Source: Chloroflexota bacterium
Lineage (GTDB): Bacteria > Chloroflexota > Anaerolineae > Anaerolineales > Anaerolineaceae
Assembly (NCBI GenBank): GCA_016838895.1
Contig: JAEKNU010000003.1
Coordinates: 92,707-156,706, forward strand
Length of the DNA: 64,000 nt
Reading direction: 5' to 3'
Translations under genes and position numbers: made by a program
Notes under the pieces: model-generated
Database searches by the model: none
Told to the model about the DNA's origin: nothing
What the model saw: only the letters and a program-made list of their open reading frames with translations
In this document: positions 48,299 through 59,790 of the stretch, piece by piece
How the letters are laid out: each line of letters opens with the position of its first letter
Numbering within the stretch: the stretch's first letter is position 1

Positions 48299-49231
48299 TT
48301 GCCAGTTTATAAATGCAGAAAATGTAAAGCCAGAGCGGTTATCAACATGAAACAGCATCGATTGGCTTATTGTAAAGAGCACTACATTGAATGGGTCATT
48401 GACTATACCGTTAAAACCATTGAGCGATATCATCTCTTTTCAAAAGAGGAAAAAATACTGGTGGCTGTTTCCGGTGGAAAGGACTCTTTAGCACTATGGG
48501 ATATTCTCTGGCAGGCCGGTTATCAGGCTGATGGCCTTTATATTGGTCTCGGTATTGATGACGGCATTCATTATTCGGATCGCTCCCATGAACTAAGCTT
48601 GAAGTTTGCCGAGGAACGCGGATTATTACTGCATACTGTGAATATTCCTGAACGCTATGATGAAACCATCCCCCAAATGGCTCAACGAGATCGTCGAGGT
48701 CATGGAAAACCCTGCTCCGTTTGTGGATTGGTTAAACGACATGAGATGAACCGTATCGCCGTTGAAAAAGGGTATCCAGTTTTGGCAACAGGGCATAATC
48801 TTGATGACGAAGTTGCAGTACTGCTTGGCAATACCCTGTCATGGAGCATGGATATGCTGATAAGACAGGCTCCTTTGCTGCCAGCAGAAAATGGTTTTGC
48901 ACGGAAAGTAAAACCCCTTTGTCGCTTCACCGAAAGGGAAACCGCTGCATATACAATTTTGAAGAATATTGAATATATTTTTGATGAATGTCCGTATGCT
49001 GTAGGCAGCAAATCAGCCTCATTTAAGCAAATTTTAAATCAATTAGAAGAAGAAATGCCAGGAAAGAAGCTAAAATTTTATACCGACTTCCTACGCATGA
49101 AAAAAGACGGATATCTTAATGATAAAAATGATGAAAAGCCGGGTTATTACCACACCTGCCCAATATGTAATCAACCCACCACAATTGAAGGACCATGTGC
49201 ATTCTGCCGTTTAGTTGGTAAAGCCATCTAA
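48299..49231 (+). CDS. TtuA/Ncs6-family tRNA 2-thiolation enzyme (TIGR00269-like)
   Basis: PP-loop VAVSGGKDSLALWDIL; N-terminal CRKC; central CSVCGLVKR; C-terminal CPICNQPTTIEGPCAFC; TTG start at 48299 after AGGAGG. Confidence 0.85.
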   Translation: MPVYKCRKCKARAVINMKQHRLAYCKEHYIEWVIDYTVKTIERYHLFSKEEKILVAVSGGKDSLALWDILWQAGYQADGLYIGLGIDDGIHYSDRSHELSLKFAEERGLLLHTVNIPERYDETIPQMAQRDRRGHGKPCSVCGLVKRHEMNRIAVEKGYPVLATGHNLDDEVAVLLGNTLSWSMDMLIRQAPLLPAENGFARKVKPLCRFTERETAAYTILKNIEYIFDECPYAVGSKSASFKQILNQLEEEMPGKKLKFYTDFLRMKKDGYLNDKNDEKPGYYHTCPICNQPTTIEGPCAFCRLVGKAI

Positions 49232-49278
49232 TCCCCTTGTAACTCACCGATTAGAAATTTCTGATCGGTCTTTATTTC

Positions 49279-49307
49279 TTGACTTATTACTAACTTAGTA
49301 GTAGCAT
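49279..49307 (+). promoter_or_regulatory. padR-type promoter with palindrome in the -35/-10 spacer
   Basis: TTGACT-17-TAGCAT containing TACTAA-C-TTAGTA at 49288-49300. Confidence 0.65.
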
Positions 49308-49358
49308 TTATTTAATTGTATTACTCATTCAATTTGTCACACGTAAAAGGAGTTTATT

Positions 49359-49727
49359 TTGAGCGATCAAGAGTCTATAAATCGTAAATATCAAAAAGAA
49401 TTGAATGCTGGCATCGCTTCTCTTGTACTACTCAGCGTACTGGATCTGGCTGTGGAACCGCTCTATGGTTATCAGATCTCCAAAATGGTTGGTGCAGGAA
49501 AAGAGAATGGCATCTCAATGAAACAGAGCGCCTTATATCCGGTATTGCGCTCTCTGGAAGGAAATGGCTTATTAAGCAGTCAGGTGGAACCTTCGGTATC
49601 CGGTCCCCCACGACGATACTACCAGGTCACTCCCTTGGGAAAGACAATACTGGTAGGTTGGAAAAATACATGGCATTCTACAAAAACATATGTCAATTCA
49701 ATCCTGGAAGGAGAATATCGTGATTAA
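49359..49727 (+). CDS. PadR-family transcriptional regulator
   Basis: ASLVLLSVLDLAVEPLYGYQISKMVG...SALYPVLRSLEGNGLLSSQVEPSVSGPPRRYYQVTPLGKTIL. Confidence 0.92.
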   Translation: MSDQESINRKYQKELNAGIASLVLLSVLDLAVEPLYGYQISKMVGAGKENGISMKQSALYPVLRSLEGNGLLSSQVEPSVSGPPRRYYQVTPLGKTILVGWKNTWHSTKTYVNSILEGEYRD

Positions 49728-50598
49728 TTCAATTGAAGAATATCTCAGTAGTTTAAAAATTCAAATGAATGGATGTGATCCTGCTACCATACAGGACGCC
49801 ATGGCAGATGCAGAAGAACATCTGCGGGTTGCTCTGGAAAATAGTAACAGCAGTGCAGATGAGAATATATTGCAATCTATCATTGAAGACTATGGCACAC
49901 CAGAAGAAACTGCTGCAGCCTATCGTGAACTTGAAATAAGATTTCCATCTAATTTTTCAAAAAAAACATTAGAAAATAATCAAAGTCCATTGACCCGCTT
50001 CTTTAGTATCTTTGCAGATCCAGGTGCCTGGGGAGCAATGCTATACATGCTGCTTACATTAATAACCGGTACGATATATTTTAGTTGGGGTATCTCTGGA
50101 CTTTCTATTTCATTGGGTACCATTATCCTGATTATTGGATTACCCATTACGGTGCTTTTCCTGATCTCCTATCGCGGTATTGCCATCGTCGAAGGACGCA
50201 TCGTTGAGGCTTTGCTGGGTGCCCGTATGCCAAGAAGACCCGTTTTTTATCGCAAAGATCTGCCTTGGATTGAAAAATTCAAGTCTATTCTGTTTTCCAA
50301 ACATACATGGTTATCCTTGTTATATATGATTTTGCTTTTCCCATTGGGAATATTCTATTTTTGCTTATTTATAACGTTAATTGCGCTAGGGCTGTCTCTT
50401 CTGGCAATTCCAATCATTCAATATGGTTTCCAAATCCCTATCATTTGGATGGGCTCCAATACCTACTTCATAATGGATTGGGCAATTCCTTTGGTGATTA
50501 TCGGTGGCATTCTTATATTAACTTTGACAATGCATCTTGCGAAGGGTATTGGCAAACTTCATGGGAAATTTGCAAAATCAATGTTGGTTAGCGATTAA
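49720..50598 (+). CDS. HAAS/DUF1700-like N-terminus fused to multi-TM 'putative sensor' domain
   Basis: INSIEEYLSSLKIQMNGCDPATIQDAMADAEEHLRVAL...DYGTPEETAAAY, then multi-TM domain; GTG start 49720 with AGGAG, overlapping padR. Confidence 0.8.
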   Translation: MINSIEEYLSSLKIQMNGCDPATIQDAMADAEEHLRVALENSNSSADENILQSIIEDYGTPEETAAAYRELEIRFPSNFSKKTLENNQSPLTRFFSIFADPGAWGAMLYMLLTLITGTIYFSWGISGLSISLGTIILIIGLPITVLFLISYRGIAIVEGRIVEALLGARMPRRPVFYRKDLPWIEKFKSILFSKHTWLSLLYMILLFPLGIFYFCLFITLIALGLSLLAIPIIQYGFQIPIIWMGSNTYFIMDWAIPLVIIGGILILTLTMHLAKGIGKLHGKFAKSMLVSD

Positions 50599-50721
50599 TA
50601 ATTCTGATATTTTGTCTTTGTAAGTACAGAAGTGATTCTTCTGTACTTTTTTTTGAATCAAAATATATACCGATGATATAATCATCTTGCGATGAAACAA
50701 ATAGGCAAAAATTTCAGCCAT

Positions 50722-50749
50722 TTGACAATTCGAACATTTGTACTATAAT
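50722..50749 (+). promoter_or_regulatory. recA promoter with SOS-box-like spacer motif
   Basis: TTGACA-16-TATAAT; spacer carries GAAC-ATTT-GTAC at 50732-50743. Confidence 0.7.
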
Positions 50750-50837
50750 TTAATTAATCATATTTTGCATATAAAAAAATAAATTCAGCTATAATGATTG
50801 CATTGTACATTGCAATTCAATCATACAGGAGTTCTCA

Positions 50838-51950
50838 ATGGCCCGAAAAAATACAACTCCAAAAACAATCGGTATTGATGTAGGCGTTGGAGATGCAAAG
50901 AAGGCAGTACTTGATAGAGCATTAGGAGATATCATCAAACGCTATGGCGAAGGCTCTATTATGCGATTAGGGGAAAATACGCAATTAGCTGTTGAAGTAA
51001 TCCCTACCGGTTCTATTGCTGTCGATATCGCATTAGGTGTAGGCGGTTTACCTCGCGGAAGAGTTACTGAAATTTATGGACCTGAAGGGTCAGGTAAAAC
51101 CACTCTCTGTTTACATGTTGTTGCAGAAGCTCAAAAAATGGGTTATACTGCCGCTTTTATCGATATGGAACATGCCCTGGATCCATCTTATTCCGCTAAA
51201 CTAGGTGTCAATGTTGAAGAATTACTGGTATCTCAGCCAGATACAGGTGAGCAGGCTTTGGAAATCGCTGAGACGTTGGTGCGCTCAGGCGCAGTTGAAA
51301 TTGTGGTTATTGACTCCGTTGCAGCTCTGGTACCCCGCAGCGAAATTGAAGGGGACATGGGCGATGCCTCCATGGGTATGCAAGCTCGTTTGATGTCGCA
51401 GGCGTTGCGCAAACTATCTGGTGCCATCAATCAAACCAAAACAATGGTGATCTTTACCAATCAACTTCGTCAAAAAATCGGCGTTATGTTCGGGAATCCT
51501 GAAACAACACCTGGCGGTTTGGCATTGAAGTTTTATGCATCCGTACGTTTGGATGTACGCCGTATTCAATCCATCAAGGTGGGTAATGAAGTCACCGGGA
51601 ATCGAGTACGTGTACGTGTGATTAAAAATAAAGTCGCTCCACCATTCCGTACTGCTGAATTTGATATCATGTACAATGAGGGTATCTCAAAAGTCGGTGA
51701 CATTGTTGATCTTGGAACAGAATTTGAAATCATAACCAAGCGCGGTGCATTTTACTCATTTGGCGATGTACGCCTGGGACAGGGTCGTGAAAATGCAAAA
51801 GAATTCCTGCGCCAGAATCCTGATCTTTCCAACGAAATCGAATTGTCAATTCGTCAGCGAACCATGGAAGCCGGCATTGGTATTTTAGATATGGCCGTTA
51901 GTGATGACAATGATGATGAAGACACAAATTACGAAGAGGATAACGAATAG
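50838..51950 (+). CDS. recA: Recombinase RecA
   Basis: [61 protein letters not shown]. Confidence 0.99.
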   Translation: MARKNTTPKTIGIDVGVGDAKKAVLDRALGDIIKRYGEGSIMRLGENTQLAVEVIPTGSIAVDIALGVGGLPRGRVTEIYGPEGSGKTTLCLHVVAEAQKMGYTAAFIDMEHALDPSYSAKLGVNVEELLVSQPDTGEQALEIAETLVRSGAVEIVVIDSVAALVPRSEIEGDMGDASMGMQARLMSQALRKLSGAINQTKTMVIFTNQLRQKIGVMFGNPETTPGGLALKFYASVRLDVRRIQSIKVGNEVTGNRVRVRVIKNKVAPPFRTAEFDIMYNEGISKVGDIVDLGTEFEIITKRGAFYSFGDVRLGQGRENAKEFLRQNPDLSNEIELSIRQRTMEAGIGILDMAVSDDNDDEDTNYEEDNE

Positions 51951-51962
51951 ATCAAACTCATG

Positions 51963-52493
51963 ATGAAGAGAAAAATCATCCTTTTGCCGATCTTTATTCT
52001 ACTGCTGGGTTTAATCATCAGCGGATGTGTTATTCGTTCTAAAGGAACGGAAGCACATGGCGTAAATCAGGGTGTATATTTGCCTCCTACAGTCGCACCC
52101 ACGCTGATTCCAACCATCACACCCACCCCAACCCCCATTATTCCAACCCAACCGGCAGATTGCTTAAATTTATTGACATTTCTCTCTGATCTGACCGTGC
52201 CAGACGGCACAATCTTTTCTCCTGGAGCAACAATCGATAAGCGCTGGTTGGTTGAAAACAGCGGCACATGTCACTGGAATGAAACGTATCAGCTTCGTCT
52301 GGTCACCGGTGCTGATCTGGGTGTTGATCCAACACAGCCCCTGCCGCAAACCTTAAGTGGCGAGCAAGCAGAAATCCAGATTCTTTTCATCGCACCCAGT
52401 AATGGCGGTAGTTTTCAGAGCGCCTGGCAGGCTTATACCGGTACAGGTATGCCCTTTGGCGATGTATTTTACATCGATGTTACTGTGGAATAA
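51963..52493 (+). CDS. Lipoprotein with NBR1 (FW)-like Ig domain
   Basis: Lipobox LIISGC; Pro/Thr linker; LSDLTVPDGTIFSPGATIDKRWLVENSGTCHWNETYQLRLV...IQILFIAPSNGGSFQSAWQAY. Confidence 0.8.
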   Translation: MKRKIILLPIFILLLGLIISGCVIRSKGTEAHGVNQGVYLPPTVAPTLIPTITPTPTPIIPTQPADCLNLLTFLSDLTVPDGTIFSPGATIDKRWLVENSGTCHWNETYQLRLVTGADLGVDPTQPLPQTLSGEQAEIQILFIAPSNGGSFQSAWQAYTGTGMPFGDVFYIDVTVE

Positions 52494-52535
52494 TCTCATA
52501 TAACTGACACAAATAAATCTATACGTTTACGATAT

Positions 52536-52573
52536 AAAAAAGGACTATCCAGAAATTCGGATAGTCCTTTTGA
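52536..52573. terminator. Bidirectional intrinsic terminator
   Basis: AAAAGGACTATCC-AGAAATTC-GGATAGTCCTTTT. Confidence 0.95.
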
Positions 52574-52591
52574 TAGTTATTAAAATAATTC

Positions 52592-54836
<2,245 letters not shown>

Positions 54837-54916
54837 CTTATTTGTTTTTAACTCCCAAGTGTGGTCTTATATTCATCTGCTCAGCAATTTCTGGTAAGAT
54901 TAGTTGAGCAGACAGG

Positions 54917-54941
54917 AAAAAAGCTCTCATCACAGAGAGCT
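54917..54941 (-). terminator. Intrinsic terminator/attenuator in the leader of the PfkB kinase gene
   Basis: Minus strand AGCTCTC-TGTGAT-GAGAGCT-TTTTT, between the promoter and the CDS. Confidence 0.65.
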
Positions 54942-54955
54942 GCTTTGATAAGAAA

Positions 54956-54984
54956 AGTTTAGCATGCTATGGCATGTTTGTCAA
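54956..54984 (-). promoter_or_regulatory. Promoter of the PfkB kinase-ahcY genes
   Basis: Minus strand TTGACA-17-TAAACT; spacer contains CATGC-N4-GCATG. Confidence 0.65.
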
Positions 54985-55009
54985 AGAATTTTAATTGGAG
55001 AACTACCGG

Positions 55010-57436
55010 ATGAACCCGAAATTGAAATCTTCCATGCATTTCCGCATGTTCCTTCTTCTACTGATTGGATTGATCATTATTCAGGGATGTAATTTATCAT
55101 CTCTCATCCCTTCAACGGATGCAGACACTCCCGGTATTCTATCCGGTGATTCACTGATCGCATCGCCAGCCCCAACGGTCACCCCCACACCATTACCAAA
55201 AATACGTATTGAAAACGCAGAATACAAAATATTCACTGGTGATTATTTGGCAGCGCTGCAAGACTACGAAACCGCACTTGCTCAAACCAACGATCCTGCT
55301 GAAGCGGCGCTGGCAAAAATGGGTATTGGTAGAGTTCATTATTTACTTAAAGATTATGCATCTGCCGTTGAAACACTTGAACAATTAATTATTAATTATT
55401 CAGATAGTTTCACGGTTGCCAATGCCTATTATTTTCTGGCGCTCTGCTACCGCGATACACAGCGCTATCTTGATGCATCCGCCGCTTTAATGATTTTCAA
55501 TTCCCTGAGACCTGGCATTATTGATCCAACCATTCAAACGATGCGCGGCGATATTCTCCAGGATGCGGATGATTATGCAACGTCAAATGAAGCTTATCAA
55601 GCCGCTATTGATGCTGCACCCAATGAAGACAACACCGCACTTCAAATTGAAATCGGACGTAACTATGCCGCGATGGGTGATCATATTAATGCGGTACGGA
55701 TTTATTCCGGTATATACGAAACAACTACAAATGATTACACCAAAGCTCAAATGAATTTGCTCAGCGGCATCTCCTACATGGCAATGGGCTACCCCGACCA
55801 GGCGTTTCGGGTTTATCAGGATTCGGTTACAAATTATCCAAAATCTTATGATACCTACACTGGTTTGGTTGAATTGGTCAACAACAATATTGATGTTGAT
55901 AATTTAAACCGCGGCATTGTTGATTATTATGCCGGTCAGTATGGTGTTGCCATTGACGTATTCAATCGTTACATGGATGAACATCCAGATCATGACGGGA
56001 CACCGTTATTCTACAAAGCTTTATGTCTTGTTGAAAGTGGACAACAAACTGCTGCTATTGAGATTTATGATGTGCTTATTGAGCAATATTTCGATACCCG
56101 CTTCTGGGAAAGCGCCTGGGATGAGAAAGCCTATACACAATGGGTGTATTTGGACCAATACAAGGCCGCTGCAGACACCTTACAAGAATTTGTTTATCGT
56201 ATGCCTGCATCAGAAAATGCTCCCCAATATCTATATGATGCTGGCCGGATTCTTGAGCGCAGTTCCCAATTACCCGAAGCTGCTCAGGTATGGGGCAGTA
56301 TGATCGATCAATACCCCTCTGCCAGCGAAAGTTTTCGGGCATTATTTTTATCTGCAATTACCCAGTATCGCCTGGGAAATTTCAGCGAGGCAAAGGTTGC
56401 TTTCCAACGTTATTTAGCATTATCAGGAAACAATGAGGATCGTTCTGCTGCTTTTTTCTGGATCGCGAAATGTGAAGAAAAATTAGGTGACGCTCAGGCT
56501 GCACAGGATACCTGGCAACAAGCAGCGCAGGTTGATCCAACTGGTTATTACAGCGAACGTGCGCTGGAAGTATTGGATCAATTGGCGCCCATGACCCCAA
56601 CGGCCGCAATGGTATTTGATGTTGATCTTGAATATGAAAAATCAATTGCCATGGATTGGATGCGGCAAACATTTTCAATTGCCCAGGAAGTTGATTTAAC
56701 CCAAATGGCAGAATTAGCCTACGATGACAATATCCGGAAAGGTGATTTGTTCTGGGATATCGGAATGTACGAAGAAGCCGTTGACCAGTACAATATTGCA
56801 TATGAGCGTTACAAGACAGATCCAATACAGAATTTCCGTTTGATGAATCATATGCTTGAATTATATATGTACCGCCCGGCAATTTTTATGAGCCGCAACA
56901 TTCTTGATCTGGCGAATTTCAGTGAACTTGACACCCTCACTGCTCCGCCCTATTTCAATCATATCCGCTTTGGCACCTATTTCTATGATATGGTGATGAC
57001 TTCATCTGTTGAGTATGAATTAGAACCAGCTTTACTGTTCAGTACGATTCGTCAGGAGAGCCTCTTTGAGGGCTTTATTCAATCTGCAGTTGGGGCTGGT
57101 GGTCTGATGCAGGTCATGCCAGCAACGGGTGATGAAATATTCTCCCAATTAAGTTGGCCTGCTCACTATTCAAGCAGTGATCTTTATCGACCGGTTATCA
57201 ACATTCCCTATGGTGCATATTATCTGCAGCGCCAGCTAACCCTTTTTGATGGGGACGTCATAGCCGCACTGGCTTCATATAATGGTGGCCCTGGTAACGC
57301 ACTGGCTTGGAATGAACTGGCCCAGAACGATCCGGACCTGATGTTGGAAATTATTCGTTTCAATGAAACACGCAATTACATTTTCAATATAGCTGAAAAT
57401 TATCATATCTATTATCGCCTCTATAGAAGCCAATAA
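55010..57436 (+). CDS. Lipoprotein with TPR repeats and C-terminal SLT lytic transglycosylase domain
   Basis: Lipobox IIQGC; TPR units; LLFSTIRQESLFEGFIQSAVGAGGLMQVMPATGDEI...ALASYNGGPGNALAW. Confidence 0.93.
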   Translation: MNPKLKSSMHFRMFLLLLIGLIIIQGCNLSSLIPSTDADTPGILSGDSLIASPAPTVTPTPLPKIRIENAEYKIFTGDYLAALQDYETALAQTNDPAEAALAKMGIGRVHYLLKDYASAVETLEQLIINYSDSFTVANAYYFLALCYRDTQRYLDASAALMIFNSLRPGIIDPTIQTMRGDILQDADDYATSNEAYQAAIDAAPNEDNTALQIEIGRNYAAMGDHINAVRIYSGIYETTTNDYTKAQMNLLSGISYMAMGYPDQAFRVYQDSVTNYPKSYDTYTGLVELVNNNIDVDNLNRGIVDYYAGQYGVAIDVFNRYMDEHPDHDGTPLFYKALCLVESGQQTAAIEIYDVLIEQYFDTRFWESAWDEKAYTQWVYLDQYKAAADTLQEFVYRMPASENAPQYLYDAGRILERSSQLPEAAQVWGSMIDQYPSASESFRALFLSAITQYRLGNFSEAKVAFQRYLALSGNNEDRSAAFFWIAKCEEKLGDAQAAQDTWQQAAQVDPTGYYSERALEVLDQLAPMTPTAAMVFDVDLEYEKSIAMDWMRQTFSIAQEVDLTQMAELAYDDNIRKGDLFWDIGMYEEAVDQYNIAYERYKTDPIQNFRLMNHMLELYMYRPAIFMSRNILDLANFSELDTLTAPPYFNHIRFGTYFYDMVMTSSVEYELEPALLFSTIRQESLFEGFIQSAVGAGGLMQVMPATGDEIFSQLSWPAHYSSSDLYRPVINIPYGAYYLQRQLTLFDGDVIAALASYNGGPGNALAWNELAQNDPDLMLEIIRFNETRNYIFNIAENYHIYYRLYRSQ

Positions 57437-57492
57437 TCCAACTCATCAATCAAAATTTCTTGTGTTCCGCTCTCATCTCATTAGATGATCGT

Positions 57493-57525
57493 AATCCCTA
57501 AGTGTTTTGAAAATCCTTAGGGATT
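57493..57525. repeat. Inverted repeat between convergent genes
   Basis: AATCCCTAAG-N13-CTTAGGGATT; no clear T tract. Confidence 0.7.
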
Positions 57526-57529
57526 ATAT

Positions 57530-57565
57530 AAAAAGACCGGCACTGTAAATATAGTTCCGGTCTTT
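57530..57565 (-). terminator. Intrinsic terminator of the pdh operon
   Basis: Minus strand AAAGACCGG-N16-CCGGTCTTTTTATAT. Confidence 0.88.
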
Positions 57566-57582
57566 CGCCTTTAATTTCTGGT

Positions 57583-58812
57583 TTATACAAGCAGTAACAA
57601 TGGATTGCTCATATAATGTTCCATGCGCAGCATGAACTCTGCTGCCTCAGCTCCATCAGTCACGCGATGGTCGGCTGAGATGGTCATGTTCATCATCCAG
57701 GCTACACCAACTTCATCATCCCTAATCACAGGCACTTTTTTCGCGGCACCCACCGCCAAAATAGCTACTTCCGGTGGGTTAATGATCGCCATGAAATGAT
57801 CAATTTTGTACATCCCCAGATTGCTGATAGAGAATGTTGATCCTTCAATATCTTCAGGGCGCACCTTGCCATTTCTCGCTCGCTGAACCATTCCCTTGGT
57901 TTCAGCAGAAATACTGCGTATGGATTTCAAATTGGCATCCTTACTGACAACAGTCATCAACCCGCCTTCGATAGCAACTGCATTACCGATATTGATATTG
58001 CCATATTGCACAATTTCATTTTCATGTAATGCCGAATTCAAATTGGGGAATTCCGACAGCGTCAGTGCAACGGCTTTTACAATAAAATCATTCACCGACA
58101 ATTTATCCTCAGCAGGGAGCAGCTCATTGACATCCTTTCGCATTTTCATCAGCGAGCCAACATCATATGCCCTGGACAAATAAAAATGCGGCACATTCTG
58201 TTTTGATTCCAGCATACGACGACCAATGATCTGACGCAATTTATTCAGCGGCACTTTCTGGTCCTCGTGTGAGATAGCCGGCAGCCTGGTGATCGGGGTC
58301 ATTTGTGGTGCGGCCATACCCGGTTTTCCGATCGCACTTTCAACATCCGCTTTTATTATGCGTCCACCTGGTCCACTGCCTGATACACTGCGTAAATCAA
58401 TCTGGTGCTCTTCTGCAATCTTTCTGGCAACTGGAGAGGCTTTCAGCCGTTCACCACTATCGATTTCAGTCGTTTTTGTCACAGCAGCACTAGGTGTTGG
58501 TGTTGTCTGCTCAACTTCCTTGGCAATTTCCTTCTTTGGTTCCTCAACAGCTTCAGGTAAATCCACTTTTTCGCCAGGTTGGCCAATAATGGCGATCGCG
58601 GCACCCACTGGGACAATTGAATCGGCTTCAACCAGTTCTTTTAGCATTTGTCCTTGGAATTGGCTCTCTACTTCTACAGTAGCTTTATCTGTCTCAATCT
58701 CAGCCAACACGTCCCCTTTAGCAACCGATTCACCTTCCTGTTTGACCCATCGCACCAGGACGCCCTCGGCCATATCAAACCCCAATTTGGGCATTAGTAC
58801 TGTCTCAGCCAT
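57583..58812 (-). CDS. pdhC: Dihydrolipoamide acyltransferase (E2)
   Basis: Lipoyl domain ...EIETDKATVEVES; E3-binding KASPVARKIAEEHQIDLRSVSGSGPGGRIIKADVE; catalytic SADHRVTDGAEAAEFM. Confidence 0.93.
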   Translation of the reverse strand: MAETVLMPKLGFDMAEGVLVRWVKQEGESVAKGDVLAEIETDKATVEVESQFQGQMLKELVEADSIVPVGAAIAIIGQPGEKVDLPEAVEEPKKEIAKEVEQTTPTPSAAVTKTTEIDSGERLKASPVARKIAEEHQIDLRSVSGSGPGGRIIKADVESAIGKPGMAAPQMTPITRLPAISHEDQKVPLNKLRQIIGRRMLESKQNVPHFYLSRAYDVGSLMKMRKDVNELLPAEDKLSVNDFIVKAVALTLSEFPNLNSALHENEIVQYGNINIGNAVAIEGGLMTVVSKDANLKSIRSISAETKGMVQRARNGKVRPEDIEGSTFSISNLGMYKIDHFMAIINPPEVAILAVGAAKKVPVIRDDEVGVAWMMNMTISADHRVTDGAEAAEFMLRMEHYMSNPLLLLV

Positions 58813-59786
58813 TACAATACCTCCTTTACCGCCCTGACAACATCATCAACCTGTGGAATAGCCATTTGTTCCAAGGCCTGATTATAAGGCAACGGAACTT
58901 CCTTCTGTGCCACACGCTTGACGGGTGCATCCATGTAATCAAATCCTTCTTCATAAATTCGTGCACTCACTTCGGCGCCTACGCCAAATGACATCCAGCC
59001 TTCTTCTACGATAACCGCACGATTTGTCTTTCGGACGGAGTCCAATACTGGCCCCATATCCAACGGACGCAGGCTGCGTAAATCAACAACCTCAACATCA
59101 ATGCCTTCTTTTTCGAGAATATCGACAGCCTTCATGGAAGTCTCAAGCATTTTGCTGTAAGTAACCAACGTTACGTCTTTTCCTTCTCGCTTAATATCCG
59201 ATTTTCCGATTGGCACAATATAGTCACCCTCCGGTACTTCGCCGCGAGTCTGGTATAACGTAGCATGCTCAATGAACAATATTGGATTATCACTTCGAAT
59301 CGCTGCTCTCAACAACCCTTTTGCATCAGCAGGCGTACCAGGAGCGACAACTTTCAAACCCGGAAAATGTGCAAAGATGGCATCCGGTGTTTGTGAATGG
59401 GTTGCGCCTAATTGGCGACCGCCACCACCTGGTGTACGGATCACCATGGGTAAGCGCATCTGCCCGCCAAACATATAATGGAATTTCGCGGCTTCATTGA
59501 CAATATGATCCATTGCGGAGAATGCAAAATTCACCGTCATAATTTCAGCAATGGGACGTAAACCAGTCAACGCAGCGCCAATAGCGGCGCCTATAATCGC
59601 TGATTCAGCAATCGGTGTATCACGAACTCTTTTCTCTCCGAAATGATCGTAGAAGCCCTTTGTGACAGCATAGGTGCCGCCCCATACCCCTATTTCTTCA
59701 CCCAACATAAACACGTTTTCATCGCGCTCCATTTCTTCCCACAGCGCATCCGTGATCGCTTGACGCATCGTTATTTTTTTCGCCAT
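58812..59786 (-). CDS. pdhB: Pyruvate dehydrogenase E1 beta subunit
   Basis: ITMRQAITDALWEEMERDENVFMLGEEIGVWGGTYAVTKGF; VIRTPGGGGRQLGATHSQ. Confidence 0.93.
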   Translation of the reverse strand: MAKKITMRQAITDALWEEMERDENVFMLGEEIGVWGGTYAVTKGFYDHFGEKRVRDTPIAESAIIGAAIGAALTGLRPIAEIMTVNFAFSAMDHIVNEAAKFHYMFGGQMRLPMVIRTPGGGGRQLGATHSQTPDAIFAHFPGLKVVAPGTPADAKGLLRAAIRSDNPILFIEHATLYQTRGEVPEGDYIVPIGKSDIKREGKDVTLVTYSKMLETSMKAVDILEKEGIDVEVVDLRSLRPLDMGPVLDSVRKTNRAVIVEEGWMSFGVGAEVSARIYEEGFDYMDAPVKRVAQKEVPLPYNQALEQMAIPQVDDVVRAVKEVL

Positions 59787-59790
59787 CTGC

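Noticed and set aside
58289-58837. 182-aa plus-strand ORF
   Set aside because: Antisense shadow of pdhC; Ser/Thr/Pro-rich artefact.
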